NCBI RefSeq assembly: GCF_000429705.1
Contig: NZ_KE386941.1
Span: forward strand, 2,034,781-2,098,780
DNA: 64,000 nt
Reading direction: 5' to 3'
Origin: Alteribacter aurantiacus DSM 18675
Lineage (GTDB): Bacteria; Bacillota; Bacilli; Bacillales; Salisediminibacteriaceae
The notes beneath the pieces are model-generated. The model saw nothing but the letters and a program-made list of their open reading frames with translations. It had not been told where the DNA came from and did no database searches. The translations under genes were made by a program, and so were the position numbers. Below, one piece after another: positions 17,127-25,215 of this stretch; the stretch's first letter is position 1; each line of letters opens with the position of its first letter.

Positions 17127-18212
17127 TTAACACCGAAGGGTTTTCATAAACGAACCATCAATTCGATTTTTAACTAGCCACGGTATTTTTCCATGAATGG
17201 AGAATTTCCCGTATGTTAGGAGTCCTTCTCGATGACCGGTAGACAGGATTGCCAAGTACCGTTTTTGAGGCGTAAACGTTTTAAGTGTCTCCCCTTTTAA
17301 ATACCGGTTCACATTTTCGTACAACTCGTTTGCTTGCCTGATTGCGTATACACCGTTCTTTGGAAGATGAGGATAGCTTTGTACCGTGATACAATCGCCC
17401 GCTCCGAAAATAGCAGGATCTGATACGGACTGCATTCGATCGGTTACTAGTAAAAAACCTCCTTCGCTTTTCTTCACATCCAAATCCCGAATAAGAGGAG
17501 GTGGCTTAGGTCCTGCCAACCAAAGAATGGCTTCCCCTTCATATTCACCATTGTTGGTTTTCACAAACCTTGTGGTCATTTCCTCAGCTCGTTCGTGTTC
17601 AACCAAGTTGATTTGTTTCTTTTGAAAGAGACGTCTTATTTTTTGTTTAGCGAATTCGGCTTCACCTTCAAAAACCTCTCCTCCTGTAAGAAGGGTTAGC
17701 TCTTTAGAGTTCAACTCGTTTTTCTCTCTCCATGCATGAAGAGAAAACATCAGCTCCACTCCCGCAGCTCCTCCACCTACGATAATCGTTCGCGGTGAAT
17801 GACGAATACGTTCTACCACTTCCAGAAAGTGAAAATTCGGTTTTAAAGATAAAGCGTGATCGTGAGCCCCGGGAATGTCATCTTGGACATGTGAGCCCAC
17901 ATTCACACTCAACACCTCATAAGGGATTTCTTGTCCGCTACTTACGATCACACGCTTGTTCACTTGGTCAATGCGATCTGCTTTGTCACACACAAACCTC
18001 ACGTTATGATCTTTACAAAAGTCTTGTAAATCAATACGAATTTGTTTTAATGAATAAATTCCTTCCAAAAAACCCGAGAACATCCCAGAGTAATACTGAT
18101 AACGGTCAGCAGACACGAGAGTACAGGAGGTGTCTTCATGGCGATCTTGATTATGTTTCTTTATAAAGGAAAGATTCGCATGTCCACCACCAACAAGAAC
18201 GATATCACCCAT
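17127..18212 (-). CDS. FAD-dependent oxidoreductase, SelD-N-terminal-like (NDH-2 superfamily)
   Basis: This 361-residue flavoprotein begins with an FAD fold VLVGGGHANLSFIKKH and has the segment SADRYQYYSGMFSGFLEG near residue 45. That pattern recalls the family described as a pyridine nucleotide-disulfide oxidoreductase often fused to the N-terminus of selenophosphate synthase SelD. A second fold IIVGGGAAGVELMFSL near 140 would bind NAD(P)H, and IFGAGDC near 270 is the second FAD motif. There is no redox-active CxxC, so it should act like an NDH-2 or sulfide-quinone-reductase type enzyme. No SelD domain or selD gene is present here. The start ATG overlaps the preceding gene's stop by eight bases. 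It is the last gene of the ABC-transporter operon. Confidence 0.82.
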   Translation of the reverse strand: MGDIVLVGGGHANLSFIKKHNQDRHEDTSCTLVSADRYQYYSGMFSGFLEGIYSLKQIRIDLQDFCKDHNVRFVCDKADRIDQVNKRVIVSSGQEIPYEVLSVNVGSHVQDDIPGAHDHALSLKPNFHFLEVVERIRHSPRTIIVGGGAAGVELMFSLHAWREKNELNSKELTLLTGGEVFEGEAEFAKQKIRRLFQKKQINLVEHERAEEMTTRFVKTNNGEYEGEAILWLAGPKPPPLIRDLDVKKSEGGFLLVTDRMQSVSDPAIFGAGDCITVQSYPHLPKNGVYAIRQANELYENVNRYLKGETLKTFTPQKRYLAILSTGHREGLLTYGKFSIHGKIPWLVKNRIDGSFMKTLRC

Positions 18213-18819
18213 TGTTATGCCCACCGTCTTTCTTTGGGTTTGAGAGCACCTGCTTTGCCTCAAGCATTCGCTGCATTCCCGTAATGATTTCTACAAACAA
18301 AAACACGAGAGTCGTGTATAAAAGGAAGGTCGGAAAAAGAATCATGAACGTAAAAAGAATAAACCCTTCCGTTCGCTCAGCGAGCCCCGCCTGATAATAA
18401 AAAGACTTCATCCCACTTTTTTCTGACACTGCTCCAACCGTTAAAAAAACCGTCATGGAGAAAATAATTGAAACACTCAAAAGCAATAACGCCCACATCA
18501 CATCTGGATATAAAAAAGCGAGACCTAAAATAACGCTAATCTCAACAAGGCGATCAAATGTGACATCCATGACTGTTCCAAAAGGTGTGGACTCGGTTTT
18601 TCTTGCCATCGATCCGTCTACTGCGTCCAAAAAACCAGAAATCCATAACACCAAAACAGCAACAATCGGCATCCCAAAGTAAACAAACACCCCCGATGAA
18701 ACACCTATAACAAACGCCGCCACTGTCACCTGATTAGCAGTTAGATTTAGCTTTAATAATTGGTCCGCAGTCTTCCCAATCATTGGTTGTACGTATTTTC
18801 TTGCATGTGTGTCAAGCAT
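18205..18819 (-). CDS. CDP-alcohol phosphatidyltransferase family protein (YnjF-like)
   Basis: This 204-residue integral membrane enzyme has the CDP-alcohol phosphotransferase signature DGSMARKTESTPFGTVMD at about 68-85, continuing VTFD. It keeps all the Asp residues that bind the metal and CDP moiety. Five to six hydrophobic segments are visible. The family joins a CDP-activated lipid or alcohol to an alcohol acceptor, and the substrate here is unknown. Both ends overlap neighbours by eight bases: its ATG lies in the end of the ATPase gene, and its stop overlaps the oxidoreductase start. In E. coli, ynjF of the same family lies next to the ynjBCD transporter genes. The usual phosphatidylglycerophosphate synthase pgsA would normally be encoded elsewhere. 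Confidence 0.85.
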   Translation of the reverse strand: MLDTHARKYVQPMIGKTADQLLKLNLTANQVTVAAFVIGVSSGVFVYFGMPIVAVLVLWISGFLDAVDGSMARKTESTPFGTVMDVTFDRLVEISVILGLAFLYPDVMWALLLLSVSIIFSMTVFLTVGAVSEKSGMKSFYYQAGLAERTEGFILFTFMILFPTFLLYTTLVFLFVEIITGMQRMLEAKQVLSNPKKDGGHNNG

Positions 18820-19789
18820 TCGAATCGCCCTTTTCTCTTTGGTACGTTACAAAAGAATTTTTATCCCATGAAAGATAAACGGTGGTTCCAACCTGAAAGA
18901 TTCGGTGACTATGAACAGTCGTCCTCGTATGCTCAAGCAAGACATGATGAAACGTCGCACCGTGCAAGTGCCATACTCTTTCAACCGTTCCACGGATCCC
19001 ATGCTCGTGGCCACTCCATTCATCTTCAGCAAAAAGGTTCAAGCTCTTCGCGGGAACGAAACCGTCTTTAAGTCTCAGACCGTCTGTAATAATATTTGTT
19101 ACATGGCGAGATTCAGGTCGTTCCATTACATCGGTTGGAGAGCCTATTTGTAAAACGGTTTTCTCTCCTAAAACCGCCAGCTTGTCTCCCATAAACGCCG
19201 CTTCATCTCGGTCATGAGTCACAAAAATAGCAGTCATATTTTCGTCTTTTAAAAGATTCCGAATCCAAGCCCTTAAAGATAACCTTAGCGTTGTATCAAG
19301 ACTTGCAAAAGGCTCGTCCAATAACAAGAGGTCCGGCTTAATAATCAATGCACGGGCAAGGGCAATCCGTTGCTGCTGTCCACCTGAACACTCAGAGGGA
19401 TACCGATGACCATAATCGTCAAGCTCCACCTTTTCAAGCATGGTCAGACCTAGTCGGTTTCGTTCCTTTTTTTTCATACCTCGAATCCGCAGACCATAGG
19501 TGACATTCTCCAGCACCGTCATGTGTGGGAATAAAAGAGGGTGCTGAAACATGAGCACAACCGATCTCTCTTCCGCCTTTACGTTACTCATATCCTGACC
19601 GTTAATCCTTACCTGTCCGGTCGTTACCTGTTCAAGACCTGCCAAACAGCGAAGCAATGTACTTTTTCCCGTACCAGAAGGGCCTACCAAACTTAGTATT
19701 TCCCCCTTATTCAAGGAAAGCGTCACATCTTCAAAGATCGTTTGACCTTCATACCTTTTTTGAAGTTGTTCGATATGTAAAAACGACAC
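18812..19789 (-). CDS. ABC transporter ATP-binding protein (YnjD-like)
   Basis: This 325-residue ATPase has Walker A GPSGTGKST near residue 36, Q-loop MFQHPLLFPHMTV, signature SECSGGQQQRIALARAL near 135, Walker B LLLLDEPFASLD near 158, and H-loop FVTHDRDEA. Overall it resembles importers of the thiamine, iron and polyamine class. After about residue 225 comes a roughly 100-residue C-terminal extension, probably a TOBE-like regulatory domain. As I recall, E. coli YnjD lacks such an extension (217 residues). It starts with GTG after AGGAGAGGAT, three bases past the upstream permease. It should energise the two permeases encoded just before it. Confidence 0.88.
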   Translation of the reverse strand: MSFLHIEQLQKRYEGQTIFEDVTLSLNKGEILSLVGPSGTGKSTLLRCLAGLEQVTTGQVRINGQDMSNVKAEERSVVLMFQHPLLFPHMTVLENVTYGLRIRGMKKKERNRLGLTMLEKVELDDYGHRYPSECSGGQQQRIALARALIIKPDLLLLDEPFASLDTTLRLSLRAWIRNLLKDENMTAIFVTHDRDEAAFMGDKLAVLGEKTVLQIGSPTDVMERPESRHVTNIITDGLRLKDGFVPAKSLNLFAEDEWSGHEHGIRGTVERVWHLHGATFHHVLLEHTRTTVHSHRIFQVGTTVYLSWDKNSFVTYQREKGDSNA

Positions 19790-19792
19790 GGT

Positions 19793-20599
19793 TTATCCTC
19801 TCCTGTTCCAATGAGCCCGGTAAGGCGACAGTAATCGTAAACTAAGTTCAACTCCAATTGCCAAAACAATAGGCACAAGTGCAAACAATAAAGAAAAGGC
19901 CGCAAGTACCGTATCGTTCCCCGAGCTCACAAAAGGATAATAAAGCATTGGCAACGTCACAACCCGTCCACCACCAATAATCACTGTCAACACATACTGA
20001 CTCAATGAAATGACCATCGTTAAAAATACAGCCGCTCGAACACTTGAAGAAAGTTGAGGCAATTGGATATGCCAAAATACTTGCCAAGGGGAAGAACCCA
20101 GAACCTTACCTTGTTCTTCCCACCGAGAACCCATTCGTTCAAATGCTGCACGGAAAATGCGAATCGAATATGGAACAGTCGGAATGAGGTGCACGACAAC
20201 GACTCCCGTAAACGAATCGGCTAGCCCAAGTCTAATCATCGTAAAATGGAGGCCCATTGCAATACCCAATACAGGCACAAGAATAGGCAGGAACAAAAAG
20301 GTGTCAATGATGCTTTTTCCCTTGAAGTTCCTTGATGCTAACCCTTTGGCGGCCGGTATAGCAATCACTACGTTCAACACGACAACAACGGCTCCAATCC
20401 CTACTGTAACTAAAAGAGCCCTCATTAACGTTTGATCAGAAAGCACGTAGATCCAGCCACTCAAAGTAAAATCACGAGGAAGAATCATACCGAATCGCCA
20501 AGGTGTCGACACACTTTGCAAAAGGAGTAGGATAACCGGCGCTACAAAAAGTCCTACAAAAATGGTAACCCAGAGGACCTTAACAGTTTTTTCTCTCAT
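19793..20599 (-). CDS. ABC transporter permease (second half of YnjC-like pair)
   Basis: This 268-residue permease has six hydrophobic segments and a BPD-type cytoplasmic EAA loop (AFERMGSRWEEQGKVLGSSPWQVFWHIQLPQL, centred near residue 185) that couples to the ATPase. The ATG overlaps the previous permease stop by four bases (ATGA), indicating translational coupling and a heterodimeric channel. The partner in E. coli, ynjC, is a single long permease of about 510 residues, so this pair looks like the split form of the same architecture. The transported substrate is unknown. Confidence 0.86.
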   Translation of the reverse strand: MREKTVKVLWVTIFVGLFVAPVILLLLQSVSTPWRFGMILPRDFTLSGWIYVLSDQTLMRALLVTVGIGAVVVVLNVVIAIPAAKGLASRNFKGKSIIDTFLFLPILVPVLGIAMGLHFTMIRLGLADSFTGVVVVHLIPTVPYSIRIFRAAFERMGSRWEEQGKVLGSSPWQVFWHIQLPQLSSSVRAAVFLTMVISLSQYVLTVIIGGGRVVTLPMLYYPFVSSGNDTVLAAFSLLFALVPIVLAIGVELSLRLLSPYRAHWNRRG

Positions 20600-21471
20600 A
20601 CTGACCTACCTTCCCACATGCGCTCTCGAAGTCTCTTGATCCGCCTTCCCAGAAAATAATAGATCATCATCACACAAAGGGTGACAATCCCCATTAATGC
20701 AAATGCTGACGGTCTCATCCCCCAGTCTCCTCCGTAAAACCAGTTATAACTTAGTACTGGAAGCATGTGAGGGTAAGTGGCACCTATGAGGTATGGAACT
20801 TCAAACGCACCGATCGTAAAGGCAAATAAAATCACAAATGTCTCAAGCATCGTCGGTTGTAGATACTTCCATTCCACATCCAAAAACCTTTGAAGTCTTC
20901 CTCCGCCAAGCGTCGTAACGGCATCTTTTAACTGGTGATTCATTTCATAATACACTGGAAGCATCATGAGCATAACAAATGGAATCTCTTTCCACACATA
21001 AGTCAAAATCAGCCCTACACCCCGCTGATCATTTGTAAGAATCATAAATTCCCCCGGGTCTGATATGACCCCGATTTGGAAGAAAAATGAGGCCACCCAA
21101 CCGCTTTGAGAGAAAAACACGATGATCAAATAAGCAGCTACAAAGTGGGGAAAAAGCATCGGCAGCCAGGCAAGCCACTTCCATTTGTACTTGGCAAGAT
21201 ACAAGTAAAATACCTTTGCCAATGCCGTTCCCACTACAAGAGAAAGTAGTGTAGATGTCATCGTTACAAACAGGCTGAACCGCACACTGTCCCAAAATGC
21301 ATCGTGAGAAAATAAGCTTGTATACGCATCCGTTGTCCAGTATTGGTTCCATCCATCACGAAAACTGAATAGAAGACCCTGTAAAATGGCATAGACCGTC
21401 AATCCGGAAATGAGTAAGGCCGGAAGTAACAGTAAAATCACTCTCTTATTCGTTAGAAACCACGTTCTCAA
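20596..21471 (-). CDS. ABC transporter permease (first half of YnjC-like pair)
   Basis: This is a roughly 291-residue permease with six hydrophobic segments and an EAA-like loop (NHQLKDAVTTLGGGRLQRFLD near residue 185). The start is taken as a TTG at 21471 because GGAGGGG lies eight bases upstream. The frame remains open further upstream but runs through the end of the substrate-binding protein gene without a ribosome site. With the TTG start it overlaps that gene by 26 bases. It forms the channel together with the next permease. Confidence 0.82.
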   Translation of the reverse strand: MRTWFLTNKRVILLLLPALLISGLTVYAILQGLLFSFRDGWNQYWTTDAYTSLFSHDAFWDSVRFSLFVTMTSTLLSLVVGTALAKVFYLYLAKYKWKWLAWLPMLFPHFVAAYLIIVFFSQSGWVASFFFQIGVISDPGEFMILTNDQRGVGLILTYVWKEIPFVMLMMLPVYYEMNHQLKDAVTTLGGGRLQRFLDVEWKYLQPTMLETFVILFAFTIGAFEVPYLIGATYPHMLPVLSYNWFYGGDWGMRPSAFALMGIVTLCVMMIYYFLGRRIKRLRERMWEGRSV

Positions 21472-22672
21472 ACCACTTCCCCTCCAACCAAGGTACAACA
21501 TGAGCATCAAGTTCAGGCAAAAAATGCTCATTCAATAGTTGTGCATCAAGAACAGAATCACCTCTGTTCACAGCCTCGAAGAGCACCCGGTCTTCCTCGT
21601 TTAATAAGCTCATGTCCAGCACAGTATTTTCACCCCAACCTTCAGGATTCAACTTTTCAAGTTGAGCTTCAGGTGAAAGGAGCTCATTAATCACGACCAT
21701 AGCTCCTTCTGGATTGGGGGCGTTAAATGGAATGGACAAAAAGTGAGTGTTCCCAATTGATCCACTTTCCAGAACAAACGTCCGCGTCGTTTCCGGAAAG
21801 CTTCCTTCATCGACCTTATTGACTACTCTAGCCTCGTTATAGCCCATCGTCATCCACACTTCCCCTCTTTGGAAGAGACGATCGAGCTCTGTTAAAGAAG
21901 CGGGGTACGTTTGACCTTCCCTCCAGAGGTCCTTTTCAATGTCTCTTAAATATGACCATACGCCTTCCGCTTTTTCGTCAAATAGAGGGTCTTCCGCACT
22001 GAGCTCGATCAGGCTTTCCGGGTCATTAAATTGAGCGTACAATAAGTGTCTCAAAAAAGCGTTTCCCGTAAAATCAGTCGCTTCAGGATAGGTGAATTTG
22101 CCAGGGTTTTCAGCGATCCACTCTTGTAATTCGTCAAACGACTTTGGCGGCGTGTCAATTCGATCGCTGTCATAAGCAAACACGAACTGTACTTTGCCCC
22201 ACGGTGCTTCGTATCCCTCAACTTCCGTCCCGAAATCGAATTGGTGATCAAGACTATTTTCATCGATATACTCAATCATATTCGGTAGCTCTTGAGCAAA
22301 GGAGCCGTAAAGTAAGTCACGCTCTTTCGCATTACGGAAGTTCTCTCCATTTATCCACATCACATCCACTGATCCATTATGTTGACCTGCTTGTCGCTCT
22401 GTTTGCAACCTTTGCAAAACATCAGGGGCATCCATTGGTATTCGATTAAGTTCAATGTTATATGCGTCTTTAAGTTTTGGTGCTGCAAAGTTGTCTATGT
22501 AATCATTAATCCCTTCGTCACCACCCCACATGTAAAGGCGGACTTCGGTTCCGGTTGCGTCATCAATGACCTCTTCCCAATCCTTTTCAGTCGCTTCTTG
22601 ACCCGCTTCTCCATCCGAAGTGGAACAAGAGGCCAAGAAAACCATTAGAATAAGAAACACAATTTTCTTCAT
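21446..22672 (-). CDS. ABC transporter substrate-binding lipoprotein (YnjB-like)
   Basis: This 408-residue extracytoplasmic binding protein has a lipoprotein signal: charged start MKK, hydrophobic stretch, lipobox LASC with Cys16 as the lipidated residue, then a Ser/Gly/Glu-rich linker. The mature part has the two-lobed extracellular solute-binding pattern (VRLYMWGGDEGINDYID early on, later VDVMWINGENF and TMGYNEARVV). The WINGENF block and gene context point to the YnjB group, whose ligand is not established. It is the first gene of the six-gene operon. The ATG is preceded by GGGAGA at six bases. Confidence 0.87.
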   Translation of the reverse strand: MKKIVFLILMVFLASCSTSDGEAGQEATEKDWEEVIDDATGTEVRLYMWGGDEGINDYIDNFAAPKLKDAYNIELNRIPMDAPDVLQRLQTERQAGQHNGSVDVMWINGENFRNAKERDLLYGSFAQELPNMIEYIDENSLDHQFDFGTEVEGYEAPWGKVQFVFAYDSDRIDTPPKSFDELQEWIAENPGKFTYPEATDFTGNAFLRHLLYAQFNDPESLIELSAEDPLFDEKAEGVWSYLRDIEKDLWREGQTYPASLTELDRLFQRGEVWMTMGYNEARVVNKVDEGSFPETTRTFVLESGSIGNTHFLSIPFNAPNPEGAMVVINELLSPEAQLEKLNPEGWGENTVLDMSLLNEEDRVLFEAVNRGDSVLDAQLLNEHFLPELDAHVVPWLEGKWFENVVSNE

Positions 22673-22695
22673 CTCTTCTCTCCCCAGTTAAACAT

Positions 22696-22723
22696 TGTAT
22701 AATCACCATACCATTTCCAAGAA
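22696..22723 (-). promoter_or_regulatory. Possible promoter of the YnjB-like operon
   Basis: Minus-strand TATACA and TTCTTG are 16 bases apart, just before the substrate-binding protein gene. The match is only fair. Confidence 0.3.
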
Positions 22724-22825
22724 AAAAAGCATGTAATTTTGCTTACGTTTTAAGCTTGTAAAAGGGTGGATTTATTTATTGTCGTTTCCATGTTAAGCTT
22801 CTACATGTCTTTTTACTAAAACAAA

Positions 22826-22861
22826 AACCTGCCTCAAAGTTATCCAACTTTAAAGCAGGTT
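22826..22861 (-). terminator. Terminator of the second TVP38 gene
   Basis: Arms AACCTGC and GCAGGTT, with an inner AAAGTT/AACTTT stem, are followed by a T-run on the minus strand directly after the gene. Confidence 0.85.
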
Positions 22862-22869
22862 GTATAGCA

Positions 22870-23460
22870 TTATTCCGACATTCTTGAACGGGACCGAGAT
22901 GTAAAGAATTTATCCCATTTATACGTGGTCGTCCCTCTTTGTCCCATCAAGTAGAAGATGATTCCTAAAGCTGTGAGGGTAATGATTGATCCTGTTAACG
23001 ACATTTCACTAATCGCTTGACCGAATGCCGTGAATAACATAGCCGGCAAAATTAGTCCGCCAAAGGAGTACTTCATATACTCTTTAAACGAAGACGTCAT
23101 TTCCATCAAGTATAGACTTAACAAGTGAAAGTGTACGAATGGAAGCATTCTTAAGATCATCACTTGCCCATGAGTAAGCTGTCGATTCTTAAAAATTCGT
23201 TGCTTCATTTTGGAGAAGCGGTTTTGAATGGGTGGAAAATAGTTGACCACTTTGTAAAAGAAGAAACTCATCAAGGTAAGACCAATCAATGAATACAAAC
23301 TTCCGTAAAAAAATCCGAAAAAATACCCTCCGGCAATGCATACGACAATCACCGGTAAAAATAAAAACGGTCGGATGAGGTGAAGGAGAATAAAAATCAG
23401 AGGGGCTAGCCAGCCAGCACGTTCAATGATTGTGGGTATGGCTTCAACAAAATCATTCAT
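22870..23460 (-). CDS. Second TVP38/TMEM64 family membrane protein
   Basis: This 196-residue membrane protein of the TVP38/TMEM64 family has the block PVIVVCIAGGYFFGFFYGSLYS at about 36-57 and the later VMILRMLPFVHFHLLSLYLMEM loop. It is shorter than, and clearly different from, the copy at 16288-16956. Four to five membrane segments are visible. It has a strong AGGAGG nine bases before its ATG and its own terminator, so it is probably a single-gene unit. It lies just upstream of the ABC operon. B. subtilis encodes a TVP38 protein (YtxB) near dnaI; at that site here no TVP38 gene is found, so this could be a relocated functional equivalent, which is inference. Confidence 0.82.
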   Translation of the reverse strand: MNDFVEAIPTIIERAGWLAPLIFILLHLIRPFLFLPVIVVCIAGGYFFGFFYGSLYSLIGLTLMSFFFYKVVNYFPPIQNRFSKMKQRIFKNRQLTHGQVMILRMLPFVHFHLLSLYLMEMTSSFKEYMKYSFGGLILPAMLFTAFGQAISEMSLTGSIITLTALGIIFYLMGQRGTTTYKWDKFFTSRSRSRMSE

Positions 23461-23544
23461 GGTGTATCTCCTCCTCTCGCAACTCTACTTCATTCTTATG
23501 TTACCTTTAGACAATCTATGATGGGAGCATATGGCTTCCATTCT

Positions 23545-23841
23545 TTATCCAAACAAGACTTCCGTAAACCATATAAGGAACACGAATAAAGCAATGTGAA
23601 TGGCAACCAACAATGGTAGGCCGATGGAGAATGTCTTCTTCCTCGTTTTATGCCTAAACATCTTTGAGGCAATTAACATACCCAGAGCTCCTCCAAAGGC
23701 TGCCCAAGTAAATAGAGACTGCTCAGATGTTCGTCTACCATTTTTTTGTGCCTTCCGTTTATCTTGTCTCATCACAAAGAATGCAATAATAGTAATAACC
23801 ACATAATACCACAGAAAATACTCAATGACGCCTTCGACCAT
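23545..23841 (-). CDS. ysdA: DUF1294 membrane protein YsdA
   Basis: This 98-residue protein has three hydrophobic segments and the DUF1294 signature: DKRKAQKNGRRTSEQSLF, GGALGMLIASKMFRHKTRKK, then a final hydrophobic helix. The family is small and of unknown function, with the conserved FRHKT motif between helices. In B. subtilis ysdA lies directly downstream of rplT, as here. It is transcribed in the same direction as rplT but beyond a strong terminator, so expression probably needs read-through or a weak local promoter. Confidence 0.87.
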   Translation of the reverse strand: MVEGVIEYFLWYYVVITIIAFFVMRQDKRKAQKNGRRTSEQSLFTWAAFGGALGMLIASKMFRHKTRKKTFSIGLPLLVAIHIALFVFLIWFTEVLFG

Positions 23842-23890
23842 GAGCAGTACCGCCTTTCAGCTTCTTAACTACTTTATTCCCTCTAAACAG

Positions 23891-23922
23891 AAAAGCCACT
23901 CTCAATTGAGAGTGACTTTTTG
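23891..23922 (-). terminator. Terminator of infC-rpmI-rplT
   Basis: A near-perfect stem AGTCACTCTC/GAGAGTGGCT has T-rich flanks just after the rplT stop. Confidence 0.88.
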
Positions 23923-23937
23923 TTTTCAAGCTCAACC

Positions 23938-24294
23938 TTATTTAAGGTTTGCTTTAGCTTTTTCAGCAAGTGCTGCGAAGCCTTGCTCGTCGTTTACAGC
24001 AATATCAGCAAGCATCTTACGGTTCATTTCGATACCAGCTTGCTTAAGACCGTGCATGAAACGGTTGTAAGAAAGACCGTTAATGCGAGCCGCAGCGTTG
24101 ATACGTGTAATCCATAGTTTACGGAAGTCACGTTTCTTCTGTTTGCGGTCACGGTAAGCATATTGTAGGGACTTCATTACTTGTCCTTGTGCTGATTTAA
24201 ACAAACGGTGTTTGGAACCGTGGTAACCTTTAGCTAGCTTTAAAACTTTTTTACGACGACGACGTGCTACATATCCGCCTTTTACTCGAGCCAT
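23938..24294 (-). CDS. rplT: Ribosomal protein L20
   Basis: This 118-residue L20 has the basic N-terminal extension ARVKGGYVARRRRKKVLKLAKG that threads into 23S rRNA during 50S assembly. The globular C-terminal domain includes RINGLSYNRFMHGLKQAGIE. In B. subtilis L20 also represses the infC-rpmI-rplT operon by binding its leader RNA, and a candidate leader is present here upstream of infC. It is the last gene of the operon. Confidence 0.98.
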   Translation of the reverse strand: MARVKGGYVARRRRKKVLKLAKGYHGSKHRLFKSAQGQVMKSLQYAYRDRKQKKRDFRKLWITRINAAARINGLSYNRFMHGLKQAGIEMNRKMLADIAVNDEQGFAALAEKAKANLK

Positions 24295-24385
24295 CGTAAT
24301 CCCTCCTCAATAAATAATTCTATCAATACGTTCATTTCAGTTAAATCCAGTTCAGGCTAATGCCTGTAACGGCGATGAACCGTTA

Positions 24386-24580
24386 TTATCTTGGCAACAT
24401 TGCGTCGATGCGCTTTTGGTCACCTTTTGATACCATTGCAGCTTTGCGTAGTTTACGCTTTTGCTTTGTTGATTTGTTAGCAGCAAGGTGGCTAGTGTAG
24501 CCTTGGGAACGCTTCAACTTGCCAGTTCCCGTTCTCTTGAAACGTTTTGCTGCGCCACTGTGTGTTTTCATTTTAGGCAT
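24386..24580 (-). CDS. rpmI: Ribosomal protein L35
   Basis: This 64-residue L35 starts PKMKTHSGAAKRFKRTGTGK and contains GYTSHLAANKSTKQKR, the family signature. The start is the ATG at 24580 with GGGAGG eight bases upstream. A TTG two codons earlier is less well placed. It is the middle gene of the infC operon. Confidence 0.97.
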   Translation of the reverse strand: MPKMKTHSGAAKRFKRTGTGKLKRSQGYTSHLAANKSTKQKRKLRKAAMVSKGDQKRIDAMLPR

Positions 24581-24699
24581 TTGCAAGTCCTCCCTGTTAA
24601 GAAAGATAGTTGTTGTTTGTTGTCGTTGTAGGTGTTTGCCCTTTAACAGGCAGATAAAAAATGGTCGTTTGTGTTGTCTGTCTCTATTTAATCAAAAGC

Positions 24700-25215
24700 T
24701 TACTTTTCGTTTGTTGGTGCAAGCACTAAGAACATGCTGCGACCTTCCATCTTTGGTTTCGACTCGATCGTTGCAATGTCTTTACACTCTTCTGCAAGTT
24801 GCTCAAGCACCTTTTTACCAAGGTCGGAGTGAGTAATCGCACGTCCGCGGAAACGGATTGCTGCTTTTACTTTGTCACCCTTACTTAGAAACTTGCGAGC
24901 ATTACGTAACTTCGTGTTGAAGTCATGCTCTTCAATGTTCGGGCTTAAACGAACTTCTTTCAAGTTAACGATTTTTTGGTTCTTACGAGCTTCTTTTTCT
25001 TTTTTCTGTTGCTCGTAACGGAACTTACCATAATCCATGATTCGGCATACTGGTGGTTTCGCGTTTGGTGCTACCATTACAAGGTCAAGGTTAGCGTTTT
25101 GGGCCATTTCCAACGCCTCACTCTTTGATTTCACACCAATCTGATCACCGTTAGCTCCTACCAATCGTACTTCACGAGCACGAATAGCTTCGTTAATGAA
25201 CATATCCTTACTAAT
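24700..25215 (-). CDS. infC: Translation initiation factor IF-3 (AUU start)
   Basis: IF-3 binds the 30S subunit and checks start codon and initiator tRNA. The N-domain (FINEAIRAREVRLVGANGDQIG), linker, and C-domain with IRFRGRAITHSDLGKKVL are complete. The start is most likely ATT at 25215. It lies nine bases after GGAGG, and the first codons read I/M-S-K-D-M-F-I-N-E, matching the ISKDM N-terminus of Bacillus IF-3, for a 171-residue product. The first ATG, four codons further on, has no ribosome site at the right distance. Non-AUG starts on infC allow IF-3 to limit its own synthesis. Confidence 0.95.
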   Translation of the reverse strand: MSKDMFINEAIRAREVRLVGANGDQIGVKSKSEALEMAQNANLDLVMVAPNAKPPVCRIMDYGKFRYEQQKKEKEARKNQKIVNLKEVRLSPNIEEHDFNTKLRNARKFLSKGDKVKAAIRFRGRAITHSDLGKKVLEQLAEECKDIATIESKPKMEGRSMFLVLAPTNEK

